This document shows, piece by piece, positions 22,947 to 34,270 of a stretch of 64,000 bases of DNA. Under the pieces are notes generated by a model that worked only from the letters and a program-made list of their open reading frames with translations, ran no database searches and was not told where the DNA came from. The position numbers were made by a program, and so were the translations under genes. Location of the stretch: assembly GCF_020080835.1 (NCBI RefSeq), contig NC_058165.1:16919915-16983914 (forward strand). Direction: 5' to 3'. The stretch is from Cotesia glomerata. Taxonomy: Eukaryota; Arthropoda; Insecta; Hymenoptera; Braconidae. Numbering within the stretch: position 1 is the stretch's first letter; each line of letters opens with the position of its first letter.

Positions 22947-24052
22947 CACGGAAAAAACGAGATTTAACTGGTTTCCATGTTGGACGGAACCTAGTTCCAT
23001 CTATAGTGAAAAAAATTTACAAATGGTTACTACTTCTATGTAGACTGTAGTAGGTACAGTTTCCGTTTATTTCAGTTCAATCCGAGATGGGGCTCAGAGC
23101 CATCTGAGATTTATTTGTCTCAGATGGTTGTCAGTACCGCGCGCATGCAGGTCAGTCCCATCTTACATAGAAGTGGCGTCCATTTGGAATTTAACTAGAA
23201 TCTATCTGCAGATAGTACCTATTTTTACATCATCATTTCCAAGTGCATTTTGCAATCAAATATATATGAATAATATGAATGAATAATAAGTATATTATAA
23301 TGAATAATACAGATTATAATTTTATTCCTAATCAAAAAACTAATCTTTAATAAGTTTAAAAAAAAATAAATTAAAAAAAAAAATTTTAATTTAAAATTAA
23401 AAAATTGAAAAAAAAAAAAAATTAAAAATTAAAAAAAAAAATTAGAAATTAAAAAATAAAAAAAAAAATTAAAAAATTAAAAAAAAAAATTAAAAATTAA
23501 AAAAAAAATTAAAAATTAAAAAAAAAAATTTTTAATTTAAAATTAAAAAATTAAAAAAAATTTAATTAATTAAAATTTTTTTTTTTAATTTTTTAATTTT
23601 AATTTTAATTTTAATTTTTTAATTTTAAATTAAAAATTTTTCTTTTAAATTTATTTTTTTTTTTAATTTATTAAGGATTAGTTTTTTGATTTGGAATAAA
23701 ATTATAATCTGTATTATTCATTCATATTATTCATATATATATTTGATTGCTAAATGCACTTGAAAATGATGTAAAAATAGGTACTATCTGCAGATAGATT
23801 CTAGTTAAATTCCAAATCGACGCCACTTCTATGTAAGATGGGACTGACGAGCATGCACGCAGTACTGACAACCATCTGAGACAAATAAACCTCAGATTGC
23901 TCTGAGCCCCATCTCGGATTGAACTGAAATAAACGGAAACTGTACCTACTACAGTCTACATAGAAGTAGTAACCATATTTAAATTTTTTTCACTATAGAT
24001 GGAACTAAGTTCCGTCCAACATGGAAACCAGTTAAATCTCGTTTTTTCCGTG
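22947..24052. mobile_element. MITE family F2, complete, about 440-bp inverted arms
   Basis: Begins CACGGAAAAAACGAGATTTA and ends with its inverse at 24052, followed by TA. The arms match for roughly 440 bp, including the CATCTGAGA foldback and the tctgcagatag motif, and flank a core of almost pure A/T homopolymer blocks (about 23350-23640). No ORF. TA flank on the right; the left flank is CA, probably mutated. Confidence 0.75.
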
Positions 24053-24085
24053 TAGAAGCTGAATTTTCTCAAAACAAGAAGATTC

Positions 24086-24306
24086 TATTATTATTATTAT
24101 TGCTTTATTTTAAGTCGCTTTCAACAACAAGGTCATTAGCGACTTCTGTATTAAAAATAATTTACGTTGAATTAAATTATATTACAATAGATTAAATAAT
24201 TAACTTTTAATTAAATAACAATTCCCCATTAAAATTTTTTCAAATAATTTGATCAATTTTAGAAATGAAATTGCACGATGGCATTGATCTTGGTTGTTGA
24301 GTATTG
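24086..24306 (-). mobile_element. 3' end of a non-LTR retrotransposon
   Basis: Minus strand ends in (AAT)n after AAAATAAAGC, preceded by gtcgctaatgaccttgttg and a matching gaaagcgactt, a small stem typical of LINE 3' UTRs. Only about 220 bp present; severely 5'-truncated. Confidence 0.5.
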
Positions 24307-24487
24307 TTAAGGTATTACCCTTGCGACTTCCGTCGTCAAAAGTTTATGCTAGAGTGTACGGTACACATACCGGATAGTCATTATTGACAAGCCTAAAACA
24401 TTTTGCTGTTTATGTACTTATTTCAGCCAATCACGAACGAGAAACTGATCGTTTGAAAAGTCTGGCAACACTGCGTGAGCATTAAGA

Positions 24488-24712
24488 TATTTTTTTGCTC
24501 GACGGGCAGAAAGCGTCAACTTTCGGCCCGCTGTGTTAAACGAAGTTGCCTCTTTCTGCCTTCGTCGAGAAAAAAAATAGTATACACTCCACGGGAAGTA
24601 AATAAGAAAGCCTCAGATCACATGTTTGTTGACCTCGGCTTCGCCTCGGCCAACAATTACATGTGATCTAAGACATTTCTTACTTTACTTCCCTAGGTGT
24701 GTAATATACTAT
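24488..24712 (-). mobile_element. GCGNAGC hairpin element, half copy
   Basis: Stem-loop B (about 24490-24575, apex mutated to GCTGTGT), the spacer AAAATAGTATACACTCC, stem-loop A with apex GCTTCGC at 24638-24644 and the terminus GTGTGTAATATACTAT at 24697-24712. Matches the right half of the complete element at 63073-63520. Confidence 0.7.
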
Positions 24713-25137
24713 TATAGTGGTTATACTAGTGTTTTGGACTAGCTGTAGACTAACCTCTGTTTTGATACATGCGTTTATTTATTTATTTACATACATTTAT
24801 TTGGAAATATAGTAACAATGTCTGAAAAATCGACTTATAAAAGACGATTCATGAAAAAAAGTCCTTGAAAAACGACAGAAATCTCTAGCACATATGCAAA
24901 TAACTATACAAATAACAAATAGAAAAAAAATAATTGACAATATTGTTTTGTTTTTTCACAAAAATAAGTAATTAAATTTTTGTGTTTATATGTATTAACT
25001 AATTTTAAATTTAAGTATTTTTTATTATTTCATCTGACTATTATTTTTATAACTTATGAAAGATTAACATATATTATTATATTAAAATTGTTAACTTTTT
25101 GAATTTTTAATAAATATAAAAAAAAAATTAAAATAAT

Positions 25138-25313
25138 TCAGCCGACATTTAAAAATTTTTAGAATTTTTTTTTATTGAAAAAATGATTACAAAAAAAAAA
25201 AAAATTTCACTTGAAAAAAACTTCAAAAACTGTAAATGCAATATAAAAAAAAAATTTTTTTTTCTTATTTAATTATTAAAAAATCAAAAATTAAAAATGT
25301 CGACTAACTTTAG
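25138..25313. mobile_element. Short F4 MITE (GCCGACAT...GTCGACTAAC)
   Basis: About 180 bp, ends AGCCGACATTTAAAAATT and AAAATGTCGACTAACTTTA inverted to each other. At least six related copies occur in the window (for example 27668-27843, 41448-41617, 42425-42600). Confidence 0.6.
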
Positions 25314-26030
25314 TATCATAAAAAAATACTTATTTTCATAAAATAATCATAGTTTTTTTTTTAAATAAATAAAATTAATAACTATAATATTACACCTAAC
25401 GTAAATTAAACTTTTCAAATTTGTCAGCGCATGCGCATCTCATACTTCTTTCGCGGCTCACAAAACTTGCGCTGTTGCCACAGCTTTATTAACGTATCCC
25501 CTCCTCGGTTAAAGTCTGGTAAATTTTTCATTACTTATTAATAAATATCTCTGAAACTGTGTGGTAATTATCAATGAATTTTTTTTTTTAATTGTTTAGT
25601 TGTTAGTTAACGTTACTCTAGTTTTTTAAAAAGATCCTAAGAAAAGTTTCTAAGATATAAAAATGTTTGTAGGTAAATTTTTCGATATCCCGTATACTGT
25701 AATGTATAAGAGCGTTCAAAACTCAAACTTTGAAATTAAATATCTCGGAAACTAGATGGTCAAAAATTCTCAAATTGCGCCAATCGACGCAGAATTATAT
25801 GAACATTAATCTGTCAAAATTAAAAAAAAATCCTAAGAAAACGACTTTGGCGAGGGTACTACCTTAAATAAATTTTCTTGGATCAAGATACGTATTTCTT
25901 AAAGCAAGAGAATTAATTTTGTTGGAATAAGTGAAATTTCTTGTGTAAAAAAAAAATTTTTTTTTCGCTCAAGAAAATAATTAGAAAGAAAAATATTTTC
26001 TTGGCTCAAGTGAACCTTTTTTTCTGTGTA

Positions 26031-27667
26031 CAATTATAAACTCATTAGCTACTTATTTTTTTAAGTTCGATAAAAAAGTATTTTTTAAAATTATATTTAT
26101 TGTGAAATTTAAAGAACTAACAACGTGTTTTAATTAAGAAATCTTTTAATTAAAATTGAAACTTTTGGATGATTTATGGGAGTAAATTACAATAAAAAAA
26201 TAATTTTTTAGTGTTAATATATTCGTTTAGCTTATCTTATTTTAATTACCATATTTGTGGGTAGATAACAAGACATTAATCAAACTGATCTATTTTTCCA
26301 AATGTGTTATATTTACTTTTTTAATTAAATAGCGACGATAAATTATGATTAAATGTTCTATGTTTAATTTCTCATTAGTATTTTTTTAGAACTCTAATAT
26401 TTATTTTTTTTTTATACTTTAAATTGGAATTAAACGGAGAAGAGGAAAAATTTATGATAACATTAGTCGATAAGAATTAAATTTTGTAGATTTACCTGCC
26501 GATGATATTGAATTACCACCAACTGTTGGTGTTTCTTCGAGTAATCCATTATGAGCACACACGCGATTTTACAGATTTATTTTTATTTTTTCAAGCTTAT
26601 GTTAATTGAGTTTATTTAAAATGATTCAATTATTTATTTTAAATTTTTAAGATTTTTAAATTATTTTTTTTTAATGAAAATAATCTAATTTTCAATAAAA
26701 AATTTATAATCAAATAATTACAGTAAATTATTTCTTCAATAAAAAAGCAAATTTAAGATGAAGTAATTATTGCAAAATTGAATCTATTGAAAATTATATA
26801 ATTTTTTGATAATTTATTTTAATTAAAAATTATTTCAAATAAAAATTTCAGTGGCCAAAATAAATATCACATAATTTTTCATTTTTAAAAAGAAAATATA
26901 AATTTAGTGAAGAGAATATTTAAGAATAAAAATTGTAGTCTCAATTTAGTGTATCACACAATTTTTATTATTTTAGTTCACTCGAATAAAAAATTAAAAA
27001 ATACCAAATTTAAGAAAAAAAAAATTTTACTTAATTATTTATTAAAAAATGAAATGAGTCAATTTTTAAATAAAGAAAATAAAAAGATTGTAAATGCCAA
27101 CTTCATCTTTAAAAAAATTATTTTTTTTTTGATATTCAGTAAAATTAATTTCAAAAGTAAAAAAGAATGTTTTTTTTTTTTCTAAAATTTTGTTTTTTAA
27201 TTTTTAATCACTCCAAATTTTCTTAAATTTTAATGAGAAATAAATCTATCCTTTTTATATTTTAAAATTAACTTAAAAAATAAATAAATAAATCTGTATT
27301 TTTTACACTAGAACATTTTTGAAAATTAAAAAAAAAATATTCATCGACCGCGACACTAAAAATACTCGACATTCACTTTCACTTTAAAAAAAAAAAAAAA
27401 TACATTTTTTCAATTCCGAACCCGAATAAATAAAAAAAAGCATACTGACAGTTTTTTTGACTTCCACTTTCTTTCAAAAAAAAATCATCCATGTTTTTTT
27501 GTCTCTTCGCAAATTTTTTATAAAAATCCGCCATCTTGTCTCGCCCCTTCAATCTTCACACTAGAAAATTAATTGACAATTAATAACTCAAAAATTTAAT
27601 AATTAACCAAAAATATCAATTATTAATGACAATAATTGAATAATAATATTTATTATAAATAAAAATT
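26031..27667. other. Very AT-rich stretch, no gene
   Basis: Homopolymer-rich. The 92-codon frame at 26907 is lysine/isoleucine low-complexity and not credible as a gene. Confidence 0.5.
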
Positions 27668-27843
27668 AAGTTAGCCGACATCTAAAAATTTTAAGAATTT
27701 TTTTTATTAAAAAAATTATTACAAAAAAATTTCATTTGTAAAAAACTTTAGAAACTTTAAGTACAATTTTTAAAAAATATGTTTTTGTTTTAATTTAATT
27801 AATGGATAAAAAATTAAGAAATTGAAAACGACGGCTAACTTTA
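27668..27843. mobile_element. Short F4 MITE, clean copy
   Basis: AAGTTAGCCGACATC at the left and GACGGCTAACTTT at the right form inverted ends about 176 bp apart; the interior is A/T homopolymer blocks. Confidence 0.65.
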
Positions 27844-28384
27844 GTATTGTAAATTATAATCATAATTATTGCTTAAATGCTAGCCGGTTTATTTAAAATA
27901 AATATTTTTTTATTATTTATTCCTAAATATTTATTTCATACCATAAAAATTACTTACTAAGGTAAAAGCCCCAATTATTGACGGGGGTCTAAATATTGAC
28001 ACCCTAAATTATTTTTAAATATATTAAATTATCTGTAATAAGAATAACGATCAAATAAATTTTTATTAAATTCTAATTAATTAAAAAATTGAAAAAAATC
28101 ACATTCAGTTCAAAATATTAAATATTAATTATTGAAAAAAAATAAAGTTACCACCAGTTCATCAAATCAGCTTACGAGCGTCTATTTTCTTAACAACTTT
28201 GGTTAGAAAAGCATTTTTTTTAACTGCCGAGTTTAAATTAATTTTTTCATGTAATTATGTGATCTATTTTTTTTTTTAATTAACAATATATGAAATATTT
28301 ATAAAATTAAATAATCGAAATTAATTGTATGCTTTATGATATTTAAATAATGGGAGTCAATAACTAGTTCATAACTTTTATGGT

Positions 28385-28683
28385 TGTAACGTCCACGTTT
28401 TCCACAAAAAATTATAAAAATAAAATAATTTATTTGTCCCCGGCTCGAAATTTGCTCGCCGGAGTCCAGGGTCATAAACGGGGATTACATTATCAATAAC
28501 AAAATAATAAACAAAACACTTTATTTTAAATAAATCGAAGAAAAAAGGAAAACCTCTTTATTGGCCTGATCATGTTAATAAACGATATAAACAATATAAA
28601 CAAATTAAACAATATAAACAATATATTAGAACACTCTTCTCACACATACTCTCACTCACCGTGAGCGTCAAAATCGCGAACCA
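28385..28683 (-). mobile_element. Gypsy LTR fragment in reverse (LTR-A type)
   Basis: Starts TGTAACGTCCACG and matches, in reverse complement, the last 298 bp of the plus-strand LTR ending at 30415, including the conserved block ccggctcg...gctcgccgg...tccagggtc (about 28440-28475) and the run of ataaacaat units. Beyond 28683 the match to the other arm becomes patchy (cgagagcgaatgga shared), so the arms come from related but not identical LTRs. Possible outcomes: an inverted pair of LTRs, or one unusual LTR with inverted ends. Confidence 0.6.
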
Positions 28684-29339
28684 GACCAGCTGCACTACTC
28701 GAGAGCGAATGGATGCTGCTCACTGCGTACCTGCCACTGGCATCCGGTGACAGCCTGCTCGAGCATCCTTGCACCTTCACTTTTGCACTATCAGAAGAGT
28801 CGCTTCTGGTGCTGAATATATATTTAATCGCACTTCCTTTCTCATTTTCTGAAACCAGCCTCGCATCTTCATTTTTTTAGCATTTTGCCTTTTTTATTTT
28901 CCAGCTTCGTCACTTATTTTCATTTTGCTGCTACATTTTTATCGTCATTAATCTTGACTGGTTTATTTTGGCGCTATCGCATTTTCGTGTCAATAAAATT
29001 ATTAACTGCGCCTACAATCGCCGCATTATTAATCATTACTGCTTTCTATTACTATCAGTCTGAATATCAAATACACAGTAAAATTTGGGTCATACCCCTC
29101 TTTCCTCGGAAAGAAAAGTGGTGAACTTGGTTTGCCCAAATTTTACTTTTTGTAATTGAGTATTTTAGTTTATTCGTTGTTAATTACTTAAAAATTAATA
29201 GAAACAATTATTGTTAATAGTGCGGCGATTATTATTTAATTATTGTATTTATTTAGTTAATAATTTTATATTATTGTTACCGAAGGTATGATTAAATTAA
29301 GAAAATAAGCGTGTGAGAAATTATTACGAAGCCGAGCGA

Positions 29340-30415
29340 ATTAATTGTAAAAGAAATTAAAAGACTGGGAAAATTATTCTAAGTTCCGAACAAGATTTAG
29401 TATGGGAAAGTGATGAATGGATATAAAATGAAAGAAATGACGATTATTATTTTGTAAGAAATAAATTAGGTAAGCGAAAATTTTATAAGTCCCGAAGACA
29501 ATTTAGTATGGAAAAATCAACGAATGGATATATAATGAAGGAAATTGCGATTAAAATAATAAAGAATTGTGAATTTGACGAAACGAATGGATAGAGAATG
29601 AAGAAAATTGCGATTAAAATAATAAAGATTTGAGTTTCAAAAATAAAAACTTAGAATTTGGCGAGACGAATGGATAGAAAATGAAGGAAATTGCGATTAA
29701 AATAATAAATAATTATTTTTGAATGCTAGTTCGAGAACACCGGACAGGTGTCTAAAACGACTCTTCCTTTTCGTTACAAGAGAGTTAGGCAAAAAATGAT
29801 AAACGCCAAAATTTGGCTCGATAAAGCAAGCAGTTCTTTCTCGGGAGAATTTCTCGGGCGAATACTCTTCACCAAGTAATTCCAGAGGATGATACTCTAC
29901 CTGGAGTCTGACCAAGGCCCAGGTAAGTATCATGAACCGACCGGATGAAAGTGCTTCTCCCCGTGCCGAAGCCTTCAGCTGAGGTACGGTAGGTGATCAT
30001 AAGCCGTGTAGGTGGGGGCGAAAAGGACACTCTCCATTCGCTCTCGGGGTAGAGGTTTAGGCCCAGGGGTGACGGCTAGTCTCCTGGGGAAGCGGGGAAC
30101 CAGCTTTTGAAGTTTAGTTCGCGATTTTGACGCTCACAGCGAGTGAGAGTATGTGTGAGAAGAGTGTTCTAATATATTGTTTATATTGTTTAATTTGTTT
30201 ATATTGTTTATATCGTTTATTAACATGATCAGGCCAATAAAGAGGTTTTTCTTTTTTTTTCTTTGATTTATTTAAAATAAAGTGTTTTGTTTATTATTTT
30301 GTTATTGATAATATAATCCCCGTTTATGACCCTGGACTCCGGCGAGCAAATTTCGAGCCGGGGACAAATAAATTATTTTATTTTTATAATTTTTTTGGAA
30401 AACGTGGACGTTACA
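29340..30415 (+). mobile_element. Gypsy LTR (LTR-A), 5' limit uncertain
   Basis: Ends CGTGGACGTTACA at 30415 and is followed two bases later by a lysine-tRNA-type primer binding site. Homologous by landmarks to the reverse LTR at 47174-48852: aaaattattctaagt-ccg, ggtgtctaaaacga followed by cttcc-tttcgtt, ggtgatcata, and the R/U5 block tccagggtc. Polyadenylation-like AATAAA occurs near 30236. The start may lie anywhere between about 28700 and 29340. Confidence 0.6.
29410..29708 (+). repeat. Tandem repeats inside LTR-A
   Basis: About four degenerate units, roughly 60-75 bp each, built on cgaatggata...aatgaaggaaattgcg and attaaaataataaa. LTR-internal tandem repeats often act as enhancers; that role is inference. 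Confidence 0.65.
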
Positions 30416-30417
30416 GA

Positions 30418-30435
30418 TGGCGCTCGAACAGGGAC
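30418..30435 (+). promoter_or_regulatory. Primer binding site (tRNA-Lys type)
   Basis: TGGCGCTCGAACAGGGAC differs by one base from the classical 18-nt site complementary to the 3' end of tRNA-Lys used by lentiviruses and Osvaldo-like Gypsy elements. It follows the LTR end by two bases. Confidence 0.8.
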
Positions 30436-30589
30436 AGGATTAACTTTTGGTAACGGGCCACGTAGTGTAGTTAAAGATGACTTATCGTAAATTCATATTA
30501 TTGTAAATCTTTTGGAACTTGGGGAACGAGACAAAAAAAAACAATCGTTCCAAAACGCGATTAGCCGGGATGTGAATGTGTTGTCGAAA

Positions 30590-31002
30590 AGAAGTCGTTC
30601 AACCGGATGAAGGATGAAACTAGAACCTTGAATCTCTGATGTAAACCAGTACCGAAATCTAAGTGTCCGCAGTGTTCTGAGCAATTCAAAGATGAGACCA
30701 TGCCCTGGAGGTAGGAGTCACCGTCATCAAGAATTACCAGTCACTGAAATAGCCACGAAGTTGAGGAACTCGTTGAAATCAGAACTTGAAATCAGGACTT
30801 TCTCAGGTTCTGATTTCAACGAGTTCCTCAACTTCGTAGCTATTTCAGTGACTGGTAATTCTTGATGACGGTGACTCCTACCTCCAGGGCATGGTCTCAT
30901 CTTTGAATTGCTCAGAACACTGCGGACACTTAGATTTCGGTACTGGTTTACATCAGAGATTCAAGGTTCTAGTTTCATCCTTTATCCGGTTGAACGACTT
31001 CT
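30590..31002. repeat. 196-bp near-perfect palindrome abutting the second primer site
   Basis: Arms 30590-30785 and 30807-31002 are reverse complements with two mismatches by eye, around a 21-bp spacer. The right arm ends exactly where the primer binding site at 31003 starts, where a 5' LTR would be expected. Not a recognised LTR; origin unknown. Confidence 0.85.
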
Positions 31003-31020
31003 TGGCGCTCGAACAGGGAC
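31003..31020 (+). promoter_or_regulatory. Primer binding site of the gag-pol copy
   Basis: Identical 18-nt lysine-tRNA-type site TGGCGCTCGAACAGGGAC, 92 bp before the gag ATG. No LTR precedes it. Confidence 0.8.
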
Positions 31021-31112
31021 ACTAGTATTGTTTTTCGTGGTAGCGGGAATTTTGGGTACTGCGAGTTTTGTTTTTTTTATGATAGTTAGTTTCTCCTTAT
31101 TATCTCATCAAG

Positions 31113-32858
31113 ATGAGTAAAAAGACGGGTTCTAAAACATGGGTATGGTCGCTCAAGAAGGACGCGGTTATTAGTGAGCTTGACAAATTTCGAGTGGAAA
31201 TCGAGCCAAAGGCGACGTTGCCGGAGCTTAGATTCCTACTAAAAGCCGAACTTAATAAATTGCGAGCAGCAAATGCGGGTCGTCCGGGTCGGTATGACCA
31301 ATTACTGATCGACCTCGATCAATCCGAGGCCGAATTGGACAAACTCTCCGTGGAGACCGAGGGAGAAGATCCCGAGAATGATGACAGGCTACCCTCAGAC
31401 GAGGACCCAGAGGGCGATAACGCGTCACCCGAGGCACAGACTGCCAGACAACGACGTGCACAGGAGAAAAGATTGCGAGCTGAGATTGAGGCGGAAGAAC
31501 GCGAGCGGATCGAGGCGGAAGAAAAGGAGCGGATTGAGAGGGAGAGGATAGAACGGGAGGAACGCGTACGGTTAGCACGTGAGGCAGAGAAGGAAAAGAG
31601 AGAGCAGGAGAGGTTAGCTCGCGAGGCCGAAGTAGAAGCTGAAAAAGAGCTACGCGACCGATTGCGTCAGGAAATAAGGGCGCGCCTCTTGCGGGAAAAG
31701 GAGGAACAACGAGCTTACGAACTTCAGCTCGACGCGAACGAAGCGAGAATGAGGTACGAGGCCGAGCAGCGGAAAAAGGCGGAGCAAGAGGCCCGCCTGA
31801 ACCCTCACGGTAGCAATCGGGATCGCGTTTTGAGCTTGGAGAATGAGCAGCGAGAAGGCAGAGACGGGAACCGCCGATCGGAACACATGGTTGACCTAGT
31901 GAGCCCGACCAGAGTAGGCCCCGTGTTCTCAGGGACACCCAGGCATAATCAGCATCTTCACTCAGTGCTTGGGGATGATTCCGCTGAACTCCGCAGGAGG
32001 GATCTGGTTCGGAAGTGGAACGTCGTGTTCAAGGGGGACCGCGACGTTCAAGACTTTCTGGAACGGCTGGAGGAAATGGCAGAAAGTTATGGGTTCGAGA
32101 TGGACCACCTGCTGCCTTGCATCCCAATATTGTTGCGCGAAAAGGCTCTCCTCTGGTATCGTAACAACAAGAGAGATTGGGTCTCGTGGGAAGATTTTGT
32201 GTCGGACCTGAAATCTTTTTATCTGCCTCCGGGTCTCGAACTCGAGCTGGAAGAGCAGATCCGGAACAGCGTCCAGGGAGAAACCGAGTCCGCGGCGGAA
32301 TACGCAACCAGACTACAAACCTTGATGCGAAGACATGGCCAGATGTCAAACTCGGCCCGTCTTACCCGGCTATATCATAACATGAGACCGGAATATCGAC
32401 GTTACATGAAGCGCACAGAGTTCGCTAACGTCCCAGGACTTTTACGGCTTGCAACAGAATACGAGCAACTCGTTGCTCAAGAGAAACCCCCCGCGGTCAA
32501 AGAAAGTAAACAAACCGCCCGGAAACCGGAAACCTCGTTCAATCGAAAGCCCGCGAAACCCATCGAATCGGCACCCGTAGAGATCTTTGAGTATAACTGG
32601 CGTGATTGTTGCTGGCGATGTCGCCAAAAGGGGCACACCAGAGAACAATGTACGAATCGGGCGGTGAAATTTTGTATGCGATGCGGGAAACTCGACGTGT
32701 ATTCTCGCGAATGCTGCCCCTACCAGGGAAACGCCGCGCGGACCGGCACACGCTCCCAAAACCGGCCCGTGAACCCACAGGGAGCACCACCCCAAGGAAA
32801 GAACACTGCGCCGACAAGTCCAGAGCCTCAGGCGAGCACTTCCGGCCAACAGCACTGA
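31113..32858 (+). CDS. gag: Ty3/Gypsy gag polyprotein
   Basis: 581 codons from ATG 31113 (AAG ATG A context; the same start is kept in the inverted partial copy at 36088). The N-terminal 110 residues are mixed, followed by a long charged coiled coil (about residues 115-230, RERIEAEEKERIER). A capsid-like retrotransposon gag domain follows (about residues 298-455; FLERLEEMAESYG and WEDFVSDLKSFYLPPG). The nucleocapsid part has a proper CCHC knuckle (CWRCRQKGHTREQC) and a degenerate second one lacking the histidine (CMRCGKLDVYSREC). Pol overlaps in the -1 frame, the usual Gypsy arrangement implying ribosomal frameshifting. GC content and codon use differ sharply from the surrounding AT-rich DNA. 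Structural protein of the retrotransposon particle. Confidence 0.9.
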   Translation: MSKKTGSKTWVWSLKKDAVISELDKFRVEIEPKATLPELRFLLKAELNKLRAANAGRPGRYDQLLIDLDQSEAELDKLSVETEGEDPENDDRLPSDEDPEGDNASPEAQTARQRRAQEKRLRAEIEAEERERIEAEEKERIERERIEREERVRLAREAEKEKREQERLAREAEVEAEKELRDRLRQEIRARLLREKEEQRAYELQLDANEARMRYEAEQRKKAEQEARLNPHGSNRDRVLSLENEQREGRDGNRRSEHMVDLVSPTRVGPVFSGTPRHNQHLHSVLGDDSAELRRRDLVRKWNVVFKGDRDVQDFLERLEEMAESYGFEMDHLLPCIPILLREKALLWYRNNKRDWVSWEDFVSDLKSFYLPPGLELELEEQIRNSVQGETESAAEYATRLQTLMRRHGQMSNSARLTRLYHNMRPEYRRYMKRTEFANVPGLLRLATEYEQLVAQEKPPAVKESKQTARKPETSFNRKPAKPIESAPVEIFEYNWRDCCWRCRQKGHTREQCTNRAVKFCMRCGKLDVYSRECCPYQGNAARTGTRSQNRPVNPQGAPPQGKNTAPTSPEPQASTSGQQH

Positions 32859-34246
32859 AGCCCGGCGAGAAACGTCCTTTCGCCGAGATTGGACTCGGTG
32901 GTATAAAAATCCATGCATTAATGGATACTGGGGCAACCGCGTCTATAATCTCTCAACGAGTCTGGGACTTTATACACGAGAATAAACTATATACTAAACA
33001 TAACCCCGCACCAATCCGGGGATCGACATTAGGGAATCACGTGATTCTATCATCAGGTACAGTTTGGGTCAATGTCCAGGAAAACCATCGCTCTTACGAG
33101 CTACCATTTCACGTCATGCCAGCATATGCTAATGATATGCTCCTAGGCGTAGATAACCTAGCGATTCTGGGTTATCAGTTGCTACGCGGGGCAGAATCAT
33201 TCAACGCATTAGACATGGAGCACGATTTGGAGGCTGCTCGGCGAGAGATAAAGACTTGGCTCAAACTGGATGAAGAAATAATAGGTCCTACCCGGTGTGC
33301 GACGCACAAAATTAAAATTAAACCCGGAACTGAACCTGTAAAGGCGCGTTACTTTCCAAAAAACCCGAAAATGCAGCAAATCATGAACGAGGAAGTTGAC
33401 AAAATGCTGAAAGATGGAATCATCGAACCATCTAACAGCCCGTGGAACTTTCCTGTCGTGTTGGTGAAGAAAAAGGATCGGAAATACAGGTTTTGCGTGG
33501 ATTTTAGGAAAGTAAACGACGTCTCCGAGAAAGACGCATTCCCAATACCCCACGTGAATGCGTCACTTGATAAATTGCGGAAAGCTAAATTCATTAGCAC
33601 GATCGATCTGAAAAGCGGTCATTGGCAGATTCCACTGGAGGAAGAAAGCAAACCGCTAACTGCTTTCACGATTCCTGGACGTGGACTGTTTCAATTCCGA
33701 GTGATGCCTTTTGGTCTACATTCAGCGCCTGCGACGTTTCAGCGCGTAATGTACGAAGTTTTAGGCGCGGATCTTGAAACGCACGTAGTAGTGTACCTGG
33801 ACGACATAATTATCGTTAGTGAAACCCTTGACGAACACATGTCAATCCTGAAAAAGGTCATGACCAGACTTCGCGCGGCGAACCTGAAATTGAATCCAGA
33901 GAAATCGCATTTTCTGACGCAAAGTACTGTGTACTTAGGTCATGTTATCGATGAACAAGGGATCCGAACGGACCCAGAAAAGGTTAGGGCCATCACAGAG
34001 ATTGCACCTCCGCGTAATACCAAAGAACTACGTCAATTTTTGGGGATGATATCCTGGTATCGTCGGTTTATCCCCAACTGCGCAGATTTGACCAAACCGT
34101 TGTCTTCCCTTCTTCAAAAGAAGAAACGTTGGAGGTGGGAAACCACAGAACAAACCGCGTTCGATACGTTGAAAACCCACTTGAAATCAGACCCATTATT
34201 GGTCCCCCCGGATTTCTCGAAACGATTCGTGCTGCAAACTGGATGA
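32606..34246 (+). pseudogene. pol: Ty3/Gypsy pol: protease and reverse transcriptase, truncated in RNase H
   Basis: Open in the -1 frame relative to gag from 32606; the real pol product probably starts in the gag overlap before 32858. It contains an aspartic protease (ALMDTGATASI, about 32918), a complete reverse transcriptase with DKMLKDGIIEPSNSPW, VDFRKVND, PFGLHSAPATFQRVM and catalytic YLDD (33793-33804), and the start of the RT-RNase H connection (LRQFLGMISWYRRFIPN). It stops at FVLQTG followed by TGA, just where RNase H would read its first catalytic aspartate. RNase H and integrase are missing and an LTR follows 25 bp downstream, so an internal deletion of about 2-2.5 kb is likely. The copy cannot move without help. 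Confidence 0.9.
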
Positions 34247-34270
34247 GTGAAAAATAAGCCACGAGGAGTC

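Larger units (their letters stand above)
24311..25863. mobile_element. TTAA-flanked non-autonomous element (piggyBac-like)
   Basis: Ends GGTATTACCCTTGC and GCGAGGGTACTACC are inverted, each abutting TTAA (24307-24310 and 25864-25867), the signature target of piggyBac transposases. The right TTAA belongs to the F1 MITE (gacTTAAataaa), so the insertion is real. No transposase frame. It carries a hairpin-element half copy (24488-24712) and an F4 repeat (25138-25313). Confidence 0.7.
22450..26028 (+). mobile_element. MITE F1, complete ends, opened by three later insertions
   Basis: Left terminus CACAGAAAGAAAAG (22450) and right terminus CTTTTTTTCTGTG (ends 26028), each flanked by TA. F1 sequence occupies 22450-22946, about 24055-24085 and 25864-26028, in the order seen uninterrupted at 60866-61487. 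Insertions in order: F2 MITE (22947-24052), a LINE 3' end (about 24086-24306) and a TTAA-flanked element (24311-25863). F1 is non-coding; its core is repeats of CTTGA and CAAGAAAATTTT that pair with each other. Confidence 0.7.

Noticed and set aside
26907..27185. 92-codon lysine-rich ORF
   Set aside because: Low-complexity A/T homopolymer translation.
28385..30415. Treating the whole 2.03 kb as one LTR with TGTAACGTCC/GGACGTTACA ends
   Set aside because: The first 298 bp is an inverted copy of the last 298 bp, which LTRs do not show; an inverted pair of LTR fragments fits better, though I cannot exclude the single-LTR reading.
31252..31938. 228-codon ORF antisense to gag
   Set aside because: Shadow of the coiled-coil-rich gag codons; no domain, and the same effect recurs opposite the inverted gag copy.
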